The notes below the pieces were generated by a model. It saw nothing but the letters and a program-made list of their open reading frames with translations, made no database searches and was not told the DNA's origin. From Nostoc desertorum CM1-VF14 (GTDB lineage Bacteria > Cyanobacteriota > Cyanobacteriia > Cyanobacteriales > Nostocaceae): a stretch of 64,000 bases of DNA. A program made the translations under genes and the position numbers. Each line of letters begins with the position of its first letter. The stretch's first letter is position 1. Shown in pieces: positions 34,689 to 44,458 of this stretch. Location of the stretch: assembly GCA_019359245.1 (NCBI GenBank), contig JAHHHR010000007.1:1-64000 (forward strand). The letters are read 5' to 3'.

Positions 34689-35909
34689 CTATTTATATAT
34701 TGGTGTTCTCTGAAAACTAAGAGTTAGAGATAGAGAGGTTGTAAGATACATCAACCAATTCCAACTGGGAGTTAATAACCTTGCTTCTGAGAAATTCACT
34801 ATGACGATAATAATTAGCATCTGCATTGGCCAATAATCTTCTGGTTTTTCTGCCACTGAAACGATTCGAGTTAGTGCCATTACAAAGAACCGGATAAATC
34901 CTACTGCGAAAGTCAGGAAACCTAAAAAGCCTAATTCTAATAAGAGTTGTAAAAAGCCATTGTGAGCATTACTCGCCCAATCATAAGTAGCTCTCAGATT
35001 AGATGCAGCATTACTAGTCCAAAATCCAGAATATCCATAACCTAGCCAAGGTCTTTCCCAAACCTTAGCTATTACTAATTCCCAAAGATCAGAACGCCCA
35101 TTCAAAGTAAGGTCTTTACCAGAAGTACCCACTACAGTTTCAGCATTATTGATCAGTAGCATTGAAAAAATAATGAGTAACATTAAAGCGGAAGTAATCA
35201 TCACAACTTGTAATTTATAATTAGTTTTCTTAAAAGATTGATAGAAAGGCAAAAGTAATATCATTGTCAATAGAATAGCTAAAGATGTTGTTGAACGTGT
35301 GAGGATAATTAGACAGATAGATAATCCACATAGCCCCCACATCAACCAACGATATCTATAACTACTAAGGGCAAGATGTAAAAAAACTCCTGCACTCCAA
35401 GTCATCATGTAACCTAATTCATTTTTATGACCATAAATTCCGCTCCACATATTTAGTAATTCGGGTGATATGTGAATATAACCTGGTATGAATGCAGAGA
35501 ACATCATAGATAATAATGCAGCTACACCAAGCGCCCAAGCTATTAGCTTCATTTGTTCCCTAAGGGGATAACGCATTGCTAAATAAATAGCAAGAAAATA
35601 TATTCGTATTAGACCTTTTATATCTTTTAGAGTAGAGCTTAGGTCTTCTGACCATAATATAGAAAATATAATTATTGCTAATAAAAGAACCTGGAATGGA
35701 TTTTTTGTAATTACATAAATAAAACCTTTCCAGTATGAAATCACGAAATAAAATAAAATTGAATATGAAACTATATTGAAAAAAGTATCTACTTTATCAC
35801 CTCCAAGGGTAGACATAGAAACTTCTTGTGCAGGATGTATGGTTAACGCACCTACAGCGATAAGTAAGAGTAAAATGGTTAAGAGTTTTTCTGTTAATTT
35901 TACCTTCAT
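34689..35909 (-). CDS. O-antigen ligase/Wzy-like polysaccharide polymerase
   Basis: A 406-residue integral membrane protein with about ten to twelve hydrophobic segments and one larger loop (~260-320) carrying NGRSDLWELVIAKVWERPWLGYGYSGFW and NAHNGFLQLLLELGFLG. These are the hallmark Arg and His motifs of the WaaL/Wzy superfamily. In a cluster with Wzx and a Wzz/kinase, it most likely polymerises flipped repeat units at the periplasmic face. Confidence 0.88.
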   Translation of the reverse strand: MKVKLTEKLLTILLLLIAVGALTIHPAQEVSMSTLGGDKVDTFFNIVSYSILFYFVISYWKGFIYVITKNPFQVLLLAIIIFSILWSEDLSSTLKDIKGLIRIYFLAIYLAMRYPLREQMKLIAWALGVAALLSMMFSAFIPGYIHISPELLNMWSGIYGHKNELGYMMTWSAGVFLHLALSSYRYRWLMWGLCGLSICLIILTRSTTSLAILLTMILLLPFYQSFKKTNYKLQVVMITSALMLLIIFSMLLINNAETVVGTSGKDLTLNGRSDLWELVIAKVWERPWLGYGYSGFWTSNAASNLRATYDWASNAHNGFLQLLLELGFLGFLTFAVGFIRFFVMALTRIVSVAEKPEDYWPMQMLIIIVIVNFSEARLLTPSWNWLMYLTTSLSLTLSFQRTPIYK

Positions 35910-35949
35910 TGTTGAAATTTAATTTATTAATTAACTAAATATAGCACTA

Positions 35950-36873
35950 TTATTTTATCGCTGAGTAATTCAATCTTTTCTTTACTTCTTCTTTAAAAAT
36001 ATCCAATGCAGTTGCTTTATAAACTGTTTTTTGCGTAAAGTTATCTGCCTCTATACTTCTCACAATAAACGGTGGATGTTTTAAAGGAAATTCCATCGCT
36101 TGCATCGACATATTGATAAAGGAAAATTCTTGGTTAGAAGTGAAATGAGTAGCGTCGGCACCAACACCAACATTAGAGATTAAATTAACATTGGGAATAA
36201 TGCTTAAACTACCCTGCATCCAGCAAGCAAATGTCCATTGGTAATCCCAGGTTATACCAGTAGGATTGTTATAAACAGACTGAAATATCCGTCGCCAATA
36301 ACTTACTGCTTTTGGATCTACAAGAATGTCATGTAAAAGGTTTTCTGCTTGCACCTCTTTCCATAGTCTGATCGTCAAATCATAATGTTGCCAAGCACGT
36401 CTCCAACTTGCCCAACCCCAACAGTGATTGTAGCGAGAAAAATAGTAACTATAATTTGTGCGTTTTCGTCCGAATTGAAGATTTTGAGCAGAGATTGTAG
36501 AAATTCTGGTATCATTTCTATATTTTTCTAGGAGTTCTTCACTAAATCTAAAAAATGTTGGGTGAGGGATACAATCATCTTCTAAAATAATTGTTTCTTC
36601 AACATTATTAAATACCCAATCTAAACCACTAGATACTCGTTTTGCACAGCCTAAGTTGATGTTAGAATAATTTTTGATAACTTCGCAGTCCCAATCAACC
36701 CTTTCAATAATTGCCCGAGTTGCTTGACACTTTTCTACCTCACCTTCTCTGTCAGTGCGGGGGCCATCTGCAATCACAAAAAGTTTTGTTGGCTTGGCTT
36801 GGCGAATAGCCTCAAAAACTTTCTCTGTTGTTTGTGGACGTTTGAAAATAATAAAAGTTACTGGTGTTTCCAT
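35950..36873 (-). CDS. GT-A glycosyltransferase, hemolytic-protein-like family
   Basis: A 307-residue protein of the family often labelled glycosyltransferase/hemolytic protein HlpA-like. Motifs are PVTFIIFKRPQTTEKVFEAIR, LFVIADGPR, ETIILEDDCIPHPTFFRF (acidic metal site), YFSRYNHCWGWASWRRAW and ITWDYQWTFACW. It resembles GT2 enzymes that transfer sugars to polysaccharide repeats. Cytosolic. It lies 51 bp from the flippase gene and 40 bp from the polymerase gene, all minus strand. Confidence 0.8.
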   Translation of the reverse strand: METPVTFIIFKRPQTTEKVFEAIRQAKPTKLFVIADGPRTDREGEVEKCQATRAIIERVDWDCEVIKNYSNINLGCAKRVSSGLDWVFNNVEETIILEDDCIPHPTFFRFSEELLEKYRNDTRISTISAQNLQFGRKRTNYSYYFSRYNHCWGWASWRRAWQHYDLTIRLWKEVQAENLLHDILVDPKAVSYWRRIFQSVYNNPTGITWDYQWTFACWMQGSLSIIPNVNLISNVGVGADATHFTSNQEFSFINMSMQAMEFPLKHPPFIVRSIEADNFTQKTVYKATALDIFKEEVKKRLNYSAIK

Positions 36874-36924
36874 CTTTGATTTATTTGGCTAATGTTCTTG
36901 ATATGGAAAGTAGATTATAACGAT

Positions 36925-38247
36925 TCAATATTTATAAAAAGGTAGAAGCGATCGCACTTGAATCTTAAATATTTTTTGTGTTCTTGGATCAAATGCGTTG
37001 CAGAAAAAAGCAGCAGCAGCTTGAGATATTATGGTTGCGATCGCAGCCCCAAGCCCTGCATATTTAGGAATCAGTAATAAATTGAGAATAATATTTAATA
37101 TAGCCCCAAATAAAGTTTTACCTAAAGAAACATGGTTCAAACCTTCAGCTATAAACCAGGGTGATGTTGCAAGACCCATAAATACGAACAAAGAAGTCCA
37201 AATATGAACTGCTAGTATTGCTCCTGCTTCTATATATCCACTTCCAAACATCACCATAATTATCTTGTCAGATAGGAATGTCATTGGCAGACCAATCGCA
37301 AAAGATATACATGCCATTAGGCTGAGTAATTGCCCTATTCGCTGATAGTAAAGACTTTCCGATTTTTCTTTAGCTGCGTAAATTGAAGGAGCAACAGAAG
37401 AAACAATAGCTCCCGGAATAAAATACCAAATTTCAGAAACTCTAACAGCAGCAGAATAAATCCCAACCTCATTATTTCCAATCATTTGACCTAACATCAC
37501 CTGATCGATTTTCATAAAGATCAGAATAGCGAACCCCGAAAAAATTAAAGGTAAACTTTCTTTCAGAAGAGTTTTGGCAGCAGAAAAACTCCAACGCCAT
37601 AACCATAATGAAGACCCTTTTGCTTGGTAAACAATCAGCAAACCAATTGCACTCATGGCAAATTCTGCTAATGTTACCCAAGCAAAAGCTAACAATGGTG
37701 CTTTTGTTAAAATTAGTGCGATTTTGATGATAGTATTTAGTAGAAATGCTGTGTTTTTAGCGATCACAGTGTATTTTGACTGCACCTGTGATTGAAACCA
37801 CAGTTCAATAGTATCAGTCGCCCTAAAAATTCCTGCCATTGCTAAAATTGCAACTAGCCATATCTTAAGCGTTTCATGCTCACCTAAAAAAAACATAGCG
37901 CTAACTGCCAATAAGACAGAAGCAATTCCACCCAGCAATTTTAGCCAAAAAGTTGTTCCTAAAATTTCCTCTTTATCCGATGATTTAAGAACAATATGTC
38001 GAACTACTACATCATCCAGCCCTAGAGTGAAAATTGGGCTAAATAAGCTAACAAAAGCTAAAGCATAGTTAAAAATACCATACTGCTGTACTCCTAAGTA
38101 GCGTGCTACCCATACTCCTACGACCAAGCTTGCACCCATACGGAGAATACGGTCAGCAAACAACCAGCCTGTATTGGAAATAATTGCACGCAGCCCAGAA
38201 CTAGATTTAAATTTTGATACGTTTGTAAGTTTGAATTTTCTTAACAT
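36925..38247 (-). CDS. Wzx-like polysaccharide flippase
   Basis: A 440-residue MOP-superfamily flippase with about 12-14 TM helices. The start (NTGWLFADRILRMGASLVVGVWVARYLGVQQYGIFNYALAFVSLF, here spanning several motifs) is the standard polysaccharide biosynthesis protein entry, and KIDQVMLGQMIGNNEVGIY in the second half is the conserved charged helix. It moves the undecaprenyl-linked repeat to the periplasmic face for polymerisation. Placed between glycosyltransferase genes in the same transcription unit. Confidence 0.9.
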   Translation of the reverse strand: MLRKFKLTNVSKFKSSSGLRAIISNTGWLFADRILRMGASLVVGVWVARYLGVQQYGIFNYALAFVSLFSPIFTLGLDDVVVRHIVLKSSDKEEILGTTFWLKLLGGIASVLLAVSAMFFLGEHETLKIWLVAILAMAGIFRATDTIELWFQSQVQSKYTVIAKNTAFLLNTIIKIALILTKAPLLAFAWVTLAEFAMSAIGLLIVYQAKGSSLWLWRWSFSAAKTLLKESLPLIFSGFAILIFMKIDQVMLGQMIGNNEVGIYSAAVRVSEIWYFIPGAIVSSVAPSIYAAKEKSESLYYQRIGQLLSLMACISFAIGLPMTFLSDKIIMVMFGSGYIEAGAILAVHIWTSLFVFMGLATSPWFIAEGLNHVSLGKTLFGAILNIILNLLLIPKYAGLGAAIATIISQAAAAFFCNAFDPRTQKIFKIQVRSLLPFYKY

Positions 38248-38342
38248 TATTTTATTAATTAATCATGTGATATTTTCACTATGCATTTTTTATTTAGTTA
38301 GAAATGATGTGTAATTATTTAGACTTTCATATTAATTGTCGA

Positions 38343-39293
38343 CTATTTTTTTAACTTACCAATAAGCAAAGTTTTTAAAAAATAGCTAAATAATAGAACA
38401 ATACCTTTTCCTTTCCAAAAATAATTATGCTCAAACAAAAATATTATTTTCAAATATGAAATAAAATCATCATATTTTGGATATGGTATTGTTTTTAACT
38501 CATTGATAGATGTGAAAGCTAATAATAACGGTAAACTAAAAGTATTTTTTTGCATAATGTAATTAAATAAAGAATTGCGTTTCCAGAATCTCTTGTATTC
38601 ATAGTTGTGGTCTATGTCTAAAAATTTCTTATTATGATACTGATTATTTGGATGTATTCTATACATCACTAAAGGTTTAGACATATAAAATTTTTTAGCC
38701 CCAACCAAAGACGATCCCCATACCAAACAGTCATCAGCCCTTACACGCCAATCTTCTATATTTGGAATAGGTAAAAATTTTTTAATTATTTCTCTACGTA
38801 TTGATAATGTTGAAGTTATGGAGCCAATCCATTCACCACTATATAAAGTTCTGATTACTGAATAACCTAAATCTAGATCAACTTTATCAGTTTGGAATGT
38901 TTCTTCTATTGCACCAAATTTTTTATACGCACAAAATAGGAAATCACATTCACTACGTCTCTTATAAAAATTTAGGGCAGTTTCTAAATATTGAGGTTCA
39001 TAAATATCATCTGCGTCTAAAAAAAATACAATGTCGCCCTTTGCAGCTAAAAACCCTTCATTAAAGGATGATAATTGTCCTTGGTTTTTTTCTTTAAAGA
39101 CAAATTTAACATTAGCTAATTGAGTAAATTTAGCGATGACTTCCGCAGAATTGTCTGTAGATGCATCATCAATAACAATAATTTCATCAAATTTAACTGT
39201 TTGATTTAAAGCGCTATTAATTGCTTCTGAAAGAAATTCAGCGTAATTATAATTATTAATTAAACAAGATGTCGTGATTTTATTCTTATCCAT
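38343..39293 (-). CDS. Family 2 glycosyltransferase
   Basis: A 316-residue GT2 enzyme: TSCLINNYNYAEFLSEAINSALNQ at the start, nucleotide-binding VIDDASTDNS, metal site VFFLDADDIYEP, and RADDCLVWGSSLVGAKKFY in the acceptor half. The C-terminus is hydrophobic and basic. AT-richness and high Lys/Phe/Tyr content exceed those of the flanking genes, which is common for sugar-transfer genes exchanged between strains. Confidence 0.85.
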   Translation of the reverse strand: MDKNKITTSCLINNYNYAEFLSEAINSALNQTVKFDEIIVIDDASTDNSAEVIAKFTQLANVKFVFKEKNQGQLSSFNEGFLAAKGDIVFFLDADDIYEPQYLETALNFYKRRSECDFLFCAYKKFGAIEETFQTDKVDLDLGYSVIRTLYSGEWIGSITSTLSIRREIIKKFLPIPNIEDWRVRADDCLVWGSSLVGAKKFYMSKPLVMYRIHPNNQYHNKKFLDIDHNYEYKRFWKRNSLFNYIMQKNTFSLPLLLAFTSINELKTIPYPKYDDFISYLKIIFLFEHNYFWKGKGIVLLFSYFLKTLLIGKLKK

Positions 39294-39424
39294 ATTAAAA
39301 AGAGAAGATAGATATAGCGGTGTGCGCTTGAGTTAGATACATCCAAAACCTTTGATAAATTGTTTAAAGCCATGTAAATGTATTTAAGAAGACTACATAC
39401 CGCTATAGTTTTGACAACCTAATA

Positions 39425-40366
39425 TTACCAATATGCTGGATATTTGGAGGGATTTTTAGGAACATCATTAGGGCTACACTTCACCCAGTATTCATTATAA
39501 AGAGACTGAAAAAACGGAATTTTATCCCAACGGTTTCCTTTAATTCCAAAAAGAATTTGAGTCGCTCCTCCAAGATGCACAGCCTGTTTACCCAAAGATT
39601 TAACGTAAGCAGCTAATGGAAGTCCATAAGCACCACATCCTATAATAGCTATCTCAAAATCTTGATCTTTAATCTTATTGCACATCCAATCATAGGCATC
39701 GAACCAAGTATTAAACTGGGTTTGTGTTCCAGCCAGAGACTGAACTGCTTTTATGGTACTTAGTTCAAATTCAGGTAGAATATTTTGATTTTTAAAAAGA
39801 AACTTTCTATGGTTTTTATATTGTGATGAGATCGTTTCTGCAAAAGGATGAATGACTAAAACCTTTTTTCCTTCCAGATACTTGCTCCAAGGCTCGTCGT
39901 GATAATAAGGTTCAAGTGTATTTAACTCAACAAAAGAAGCTTTTCGACAAGAATTTCTGATAATTTCTGGCTCTCCAATTTGAAACCATACTCCTAGAGC
40001 ATCTATAGATTTTGATGATTCTAAAAAAAGTTGACTAAATCGATCTAGATGCTTTTTATCTACTGGAAAAAATCCAGAGTCATTAGACATTGATTCAAAT
40101 ATAGCTCCCTGATATCCACCTTTTAAATATTGATTTACGCAATAAGCTTCTGTGCTACCAAAGCGACTAATCATAAAAGGTCTACTATCTTTAATAAGAC
40201 TGGTCAATAATTCATTACTTTTTTGAGGAGCTAAAATTTGTTGATATATATCATAGTTTATTGCGTAGTTTTTGAAAATTATTGCATTTGTGAAAAGAGA
40301 GCCTTTCCATTTAGCTAATGGAGTGTTTGTTTTTACAAATTCCTTGAGGTTCTTGCTTAGTACCAT
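39425..40366 (-). CDS. Probable GT-D-type glycosyltransferase
   Basis: A 313-residue protein. RPFMISRFGSTEAYCVNQYL near residue 63 and FEIAIIGCGAYGLPLAAYVKSLGKQAVHLGGATQILFGIKG near the end (a Gly-rich Rossmann-like segment followed by HLGG) match what I know of the GT-D fold glycosyltransferases (DUF1792-related), which glycosylate surface glycans or proteins. The C-terminal PNDVPKNPSKYPAYW tail is also seen in cyanobacterial homologues. No signal peptide. Located between the BY-kinase gene and the glycosyltransferases of the cluster. The function is an inference from this resemblance. Confidence 0.55.
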   Translation of the reverse strand: MVLSKNLKEFVKTNTPLAKWKGSLFTNAIIFKNYAINYDIYQQILAPQKSNELLTSLIKDSRPFMISRFGSTEAYCVNQYLKGGYQGAIFESMSNDSGFFPVDKKHLDRFSQLFLESSKSIDALGVWFQIGEPEIIRNSCRKASFVELNTLEPYYHDEPWSKYLEGKKVLVIHPFAETISSQYKNHRKFLFKNQNILPEFELSTIKAVQSLAGTQTQFNTWFDAYDWMCNKIKDQDFEIAIIGCGAYGLPLAAYVKSLGKQAVHLGGATQILFGIKGNRWDKIPFFQSLYNEYWVKCSPNDVPKNPSKYPAYW

Positions 40367-40441
40367 TAATTTAGTCCTCCAGTTAAAAAATTTGGTTTAA
40401 ATGCTTGTAGTAAGGGTTGCTTTCGCAATCTCTAGCAGAAC

Positions 40442-42646
40442 TTAACGCTCTTTTGAAAATTTTGTTAAGCTGCTAGATACTAAATCTTGCTCAATTCGTT
40501 GTTTTTTATTGCCATAAAAATAATTATTAGGTTCATTTTTAGTATTCACACCATTTATGACTATCCCTAATACCTTTTGACCTGACTGAGTTAAAAACTC
40601 TTTTGCTGAACTCGCACTGTTAAGATCAACCACTCCAGGACGAACGACTAATAAGATCCCGTCAGTCAGGGTACTTAAGACAGCAGCATCTGCTATTCCT
40701 GACAAGGGAGGAGTATCAAAAATTACAAGATCATAATCTATCCCAAAGTTACTAATTAAGGTTGCCATGCGTTGAGAATCTAGCATTGCTACTGGGTTAG
40801 GAGGTAAAACTCCAGAAGTAAGAACCTCAAGATTCGGCATCACTTCTTGCACTACTGTATCTAAAGAAGCTTGTCCAGCAATGACATTGCTTAGTCCCAT
40901 TGCATTTGTTAGCCCCCAGATATGATGCTGTATAGGATTACGCATATCTGCATCCACCAACAACACCCGCCGCCCTGCCTGAGCCATAGTTACAGCTAAA
41001 TTTGCAGATACGTCAGACTTTCCTTCTTTGGCAACGGAACTTGTGATTACAATGCTTTTTAGCGGTTTATCAGAACAGAGGAACTTCAAGTTCACTTGTA
41101 GTATTTGGTATGCGTTGCCAACAGGGAAGTAAGGAATATCTCTACCAATAATTTTGGGAATAGCTCTATCAAGCCCTGCTATAGAAGAATGAGCCTTACT
41201 ATTTCTGGCTTGTGTCGGAATTACACCTAGAACACTATATCTCAAGACTTCCTTAGCCTCTTTGACCGTCTTCACCGACCGGTCTATCAAGTCTAAGCCA
41301 AAGGCGAAAATGATACCTAAGAAAAGACCAACTCCTCCTCCACCAATAATAAACAGTATTTTGCGAGGCCCTTCCGCTTTATCTGGGGTTAAGGCATAGG
41401 AAATGACACGAGCATTAGGAATCTTTTGGTTCTGGGCAATATCAATCTCTTGGCGTTTCTTTAAGAGTGTTTCGTAAGTCGTTTGAGCTGCTTGCAGTTT
41501 CCGTTCTAGCTCTCGTTGGTTCTGTTCTAGCTTTGGCAAATTATTTGCTCGTTTGATATAGGCATTTTGCTGCCGTATAAGTGTGGCAATTTGCCTTTCT
41601 AGACCGACGCGTTCTGCTTGAGCACGAGTAATATCTGCAATCAGGCTTTGGCGCAATTGTCCAATCTGTAAATTTCCTTCTGTTATCTGCGCTTTACCAG
41701 CAACTTGTCCCGTCCGCTCTTTTAGTAAGCTCTGAAGAGCTACGACTTTTGCTTGTAAGCTAGTAATTGTAGGGTGTTCAGGTGAAAAACGAGTCCGCTC
41801 TACTGCTAATTGACTTTCTGTTTCTTGGAGTTGGATAAGTACTTTTTGAACCCCAGGTGCTTGGCTCAAGTCAGATGCGATTACACCTTGCACTGAATCT
41901 ATCTTAGCTTCACTGCGTAACTGTCCTAAACGACCTTTGACATCATCTAATTGAGCTAAAGCTTGAGAAATTTGGTTTCCTAACTTGGAAATCGTATCAA
42001 CTGCTGCGCTTGCTTCTTGTCCCAGGACAACAACTTTATTCTGTTCTTTAAATACCCGCAGTTTTGATTCGGCTCTTCTGACAATTTCCTCAGCTTTGGG
42101 TACTTCCGTTACGAGAACCTCTTTGGCTATCAGTGCTTCATTCTGATTAGCCTTGATATTTAGGTCGATATAGCTGTCGATAACTTGATTGACGATTTTG
42201 GCAGCCAGTTGAGGATCGCTGCCTTTATAAGAAAGTTGTACAACATCGGTACCTTTGATTCCTTCTATTTTTAGTTGTTTTGCAAAATTGGGAATCGAGA
42301 GCAGTTTACCTTTACTATCTTTGAGGTTGAGGGAATTAATTGTTTTCTCAAGTACTGGATTTGAGCCAATAACTCTTACCTGAGTTTCCAGGGGATTGTC
42401 GTTGACATTCAAAGCTTCCAAGCGTCCTATGTCTTCCGATAATCCTGTAAGTGAGGAAGAACGATTTGTTTTAATCATCAAACTTCCTTCTGCCTTGTAT
42501 GAAGGTTTTAGTGAAAATGCATACAAGCATCCAAGGGTAATAGCTATGCTAAAAATTCCGACTAGAGGTAGCCAACGCCGTTGAATAACTTCTAAGTATT
42601 TCTGAATATTTACTTCTTCGAATTGTGGTAAAGATTCCATCGTCAT
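40442..42646 (-). CDS. Wzz/Wzc-type polysaccharide copolymerase with BY-kinase domain
   Basis: A 734-residue inner-membrane protein. Wzz domain: TM1 ~30-50 (PLVGIFSIAITLGCLYAFSL), a long periplasmic coiled-coil region (~190-400) and TM2 (~428-448, ILFIIGGGGVGLFLGIIFAFG), followed by a fused bacterial tyrosine kinase. Walker A is SSVAKEGKSDVSANLA (~535), Walker A' VLLVDADMRNP, Walker B LVIFDTPPLSGIADA. The C-terminus has few tyrosines (NNYFYG), fewer than the usual Tyr cluster. It controls polymerisation and export and heads the minus-strand exopolysaccharide operon. Confidence 0.92.
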   Translation of the reverse strand: MTMESLPQFEEVNIQKYLEVIQRRWLPLVGIFSIAITLGCLYAFSLKPSYKAEGSLMIKTNRSSSLTGLSEDIGRLEALNVNDNPLETQVRVIGSNPVLEKTINSLNLKDSKGKLLSIPNFAKQLKIEGIKGTDVVQLSYKGSDPQLAAKIVNQVIDSYIDLNIKANQNEALIAKEVLVTEVPKAEEIVRRAESKLRVFKEQNKVVVLGQEASAAVDTISKLGNQISQALAQLDDVKGRLGQLRSEAKIDSVQGVIASDLSQAPGVQKVLIQLQETESQLAVERTRFSPEHPTITSLQAKVVALQSLLKERTGQVAGKAQITEGNLQIGQLRQSLIADITRAQAERVGLERQIATLIRQQNAYIKRANNLPKLEQNQRELERKLQAAQTTYETLLKKRQEIDIAQNQKIPNARVISYALTPDKAEGPRKILFIIGGGGVGLFLGIIFAFGLDLIDRSVKTVKEAKEVLRYSVLGVIPTQARNSKAHSSIAGLDRAIPKIIGRDIPYFPVGNAYQILQVNLKFLCSDKPLKSIVITSSVAKEGKSDVSANLAVTMAQAGRRVLLVDADMRNPIQHHIWGLTNAMGLSNVIAGQASLDTVVQEVMPNLEVLTSGVLPPNPVAMLDSQRMATLISNFGIDYDLVIFDTPPLSGIADAAVLSTLTDGILLVVRPGVVDLNSASSAKEFLTQSGQKVLGIVINGVNTKNEPNNYFYGNKKQRIEQDLVSSSLTKFSKER

Positions 42647-43056
42647 AATATATACAAATTTTAGAAAAAAGTTTATTTACAGGAAATATTTCTCAGGATT
42701 TTGCCAACACTAATACTGGAGCCTACTTTGATATAGTAATATCTGCGTTGATTATCAGCTAATGCATTTGTGTTGAGGTTGCTCAATAGTTTTATCAGTC
42801 GAAATCTTGCTTTATATTGCTTGATATTATGCTGATAATAACAACAGGATAACTCACAACTTTCTTCCTGATTTAGTGGCTTTCCATTTTTTTGGTTAAC
42901 TTAGATTTGTGTAACTACTAATGGAAATATTGATTAATAATCTAGTAATCAACATCATATTATGTAAAAACACTGAATTGCAGAACTTCATAAAAGATTT
43001 ATACAAATGCTAGTATATTCGTTGCCTATTTGATGATTCTGAAAAGACAAGATAAA

Positions 43057-43082
43057 TTAATTCCTTACTCTTAAGGAATTAA
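43057..43082. repeat. Perfect 11-bp inverted repeat
   Basis: TTAATTCCTTA (43057-43067) and TAAGGAATTAA (43072-43082) are exact reverse complements around CTCT. It sits mid-region, with no gene ending nearby on either strand and no strong T-run, so operator or RNA hairpin are both open. Confidence 0.6.
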
Positions 43083-43709
43083 GCAATTGTGCCAACTAGC
43101 AAGCAATGGAAGCTCTTTACTGGAAGGCTTTGGACAGTGGGAAGAGAGGCTTAGAACGACTGGATGGATATTTATATAAGATGATCGATCCTTAAAAGCT
43201 TTCAACAACAATTAATTCTTGCTGAGAATAATGAATGGTCAATCTTGAGGGGGATACAGGAATGACAATAATAGAATTGTGTGATTTAAGTATCGAACTT
43301 GTAATGACTCACAATTAGTTTAATTTTCCCAGACTGATGCAAAACTTTTTTTGATGTAGTTTTATGTGTGGAAATGACGGCAGAGTGCGCGCTAATGGGT
43401 TTATATCCCGTATTTTAGGTTGTAAACTTGCAATCACCTTATTTGTATTCTGCAATAGACGCAAAATATTCCTTCCAAACTTTGTCTCACAATATATGCG
43501 TTGTCTTATCTGTGTAAACGTATAGTAACATGCATAAAAGATAAATGGCTAGTAAGTAAGTTTGTATAATAAGAAACTATATAAAGAAAGATTAATTAGG
43601 CTACGATCCTTTTCTCTCCTCCCTTATATGGCAATAACAAACTTTTACGCCAATCTACTTATTAATACGGTTAAAAGAATATGAGCTAGCACACTTGCAG
43701 CAGAAAGCA

Positions 43710-43796
43710 ATGAACAGACGAGTGTCAAATTCCGACATCGTTAGAGCATGGATTGCTCAACTGCCTCCTCCTAGACAAAAATCTACATCTGGCTAA
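43710..43796 (+). CDS. Possible 28-residue small protein
   Basis: A short frame, ATG to TAA, reading MNRRVSNSDIVRAWIAQLPP and ending PRQKSTSG: one amphipathic helix and a polar basic tail. A weak AGAAAG lies 6 bases before the ATG. No family was recognised. It is reported because the sequence composition looks protein-like in an otherwise empty region; it may be chance. Confidence 0.2.
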   Translation: MNRRVSNSDIVRAWIAQLPPPRQKSTSG

Positions 43797-43942
43797 ACTT
43801 TACTATATTTTTAATGAAGTTTAACTAAACTTCTTGCTACCTGTGTTAACCTTAAGAACTAAAACCAGGTTGCTATGTTTTGATTTCTGTATCTAGCTAA
43901 TTGTGATTATTAAACTGATATTAAATGTAAAGATATTCAATT

Positions 43943-44368
43943 ATGAAATTCTCTTCCCTTACCTTATTCGTTGTGATTAGTGCACTGGCTCTCTCCCAAA
44001 GTGCCTATGCTAATCAAGAAAATGTTCCTATTATAACAACAGGCGATGCTCCGATAGAGTCGTTTCACTATCGCAATCAGGCTGGAGTTTTGTTGACAAA
44101 GCCAGCCACGATTAACGCTACATGGAGTAATTTTATCGGACAGACTAATAATCCCAAACAAACTGCTGAATCAATTTTGTTAGTACAGGAGCAAGTATGC
44201 CAAAAGATGAACCCTCTTGAGTTCATCAATAACCCAGAATCTTTCTTTAAGCAATGTCAACAGCCAACAAATACCCAAACTTCTCAAAGTACTGAGCCAG
44301 TTGAGTATCTTAAGGTTCCTAAACTCGATTCTGGCACTGGTATTAATGTGACAGTTACTAAGTTTTGA
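43943..44368 (+). CDS. Secreted hypothetical protein
   Basis: A 141-residue protein with a clear Sec signal peptide (MKFSSLTLFVVISALALSQSAYA, cleavage after AYA, residue ~23). The mature part is polar, with two cysteines (EQVCQKMN and FFKQCQQP) that could form one disulfide, and a Gln/Thr-rich stretch near 120. No known domain was recognised. It stands alone between gene-poor regions; periplasmic or extracellular location is expected. Confidence 0.65.
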   Translation: MKFSSLTLFVVISALALSQSAYANQENVPIITTGDAPIESFHYRNQAGVLLTKPATINATWSNFIGQTNNPKQTAESILLVQEQVCQKMNPLEFINNPESFFKQCQQPTNTQTSQSTEPVEYLKVPKLDSGTGINVTVTKF

Positions 44369-44458
44369 TATAGATATTTTTTCAGCAAGAGATAACTAAT
44401 TATTAGTAGTGTAATTTATCTGGATAATCTACGCTAAAACACGGTTAAAATATTTTTG

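Larger units (their letters stand above)
42647..43942. other. Long gene-poor region upstream of the exopolysaccharide operon
   Basis: These 1.3 kb are AT-rich and hold no recognisable gene. The left part should carry the promoter of the exopolysaccharide operon on the minus strand. A perfect 11-bp hairpin lies at 43057-43082. Two short frames with plausible protein sequence are at 43106-43195 (29 residues, MEALYWKALDSGKRG...) and 43710-43796 (28 residues); neither has a good ribosome-binding site. The length would suit long leader RNA, small RNAs or several regulator sites, but none could be identified. Confidence 0.5.
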
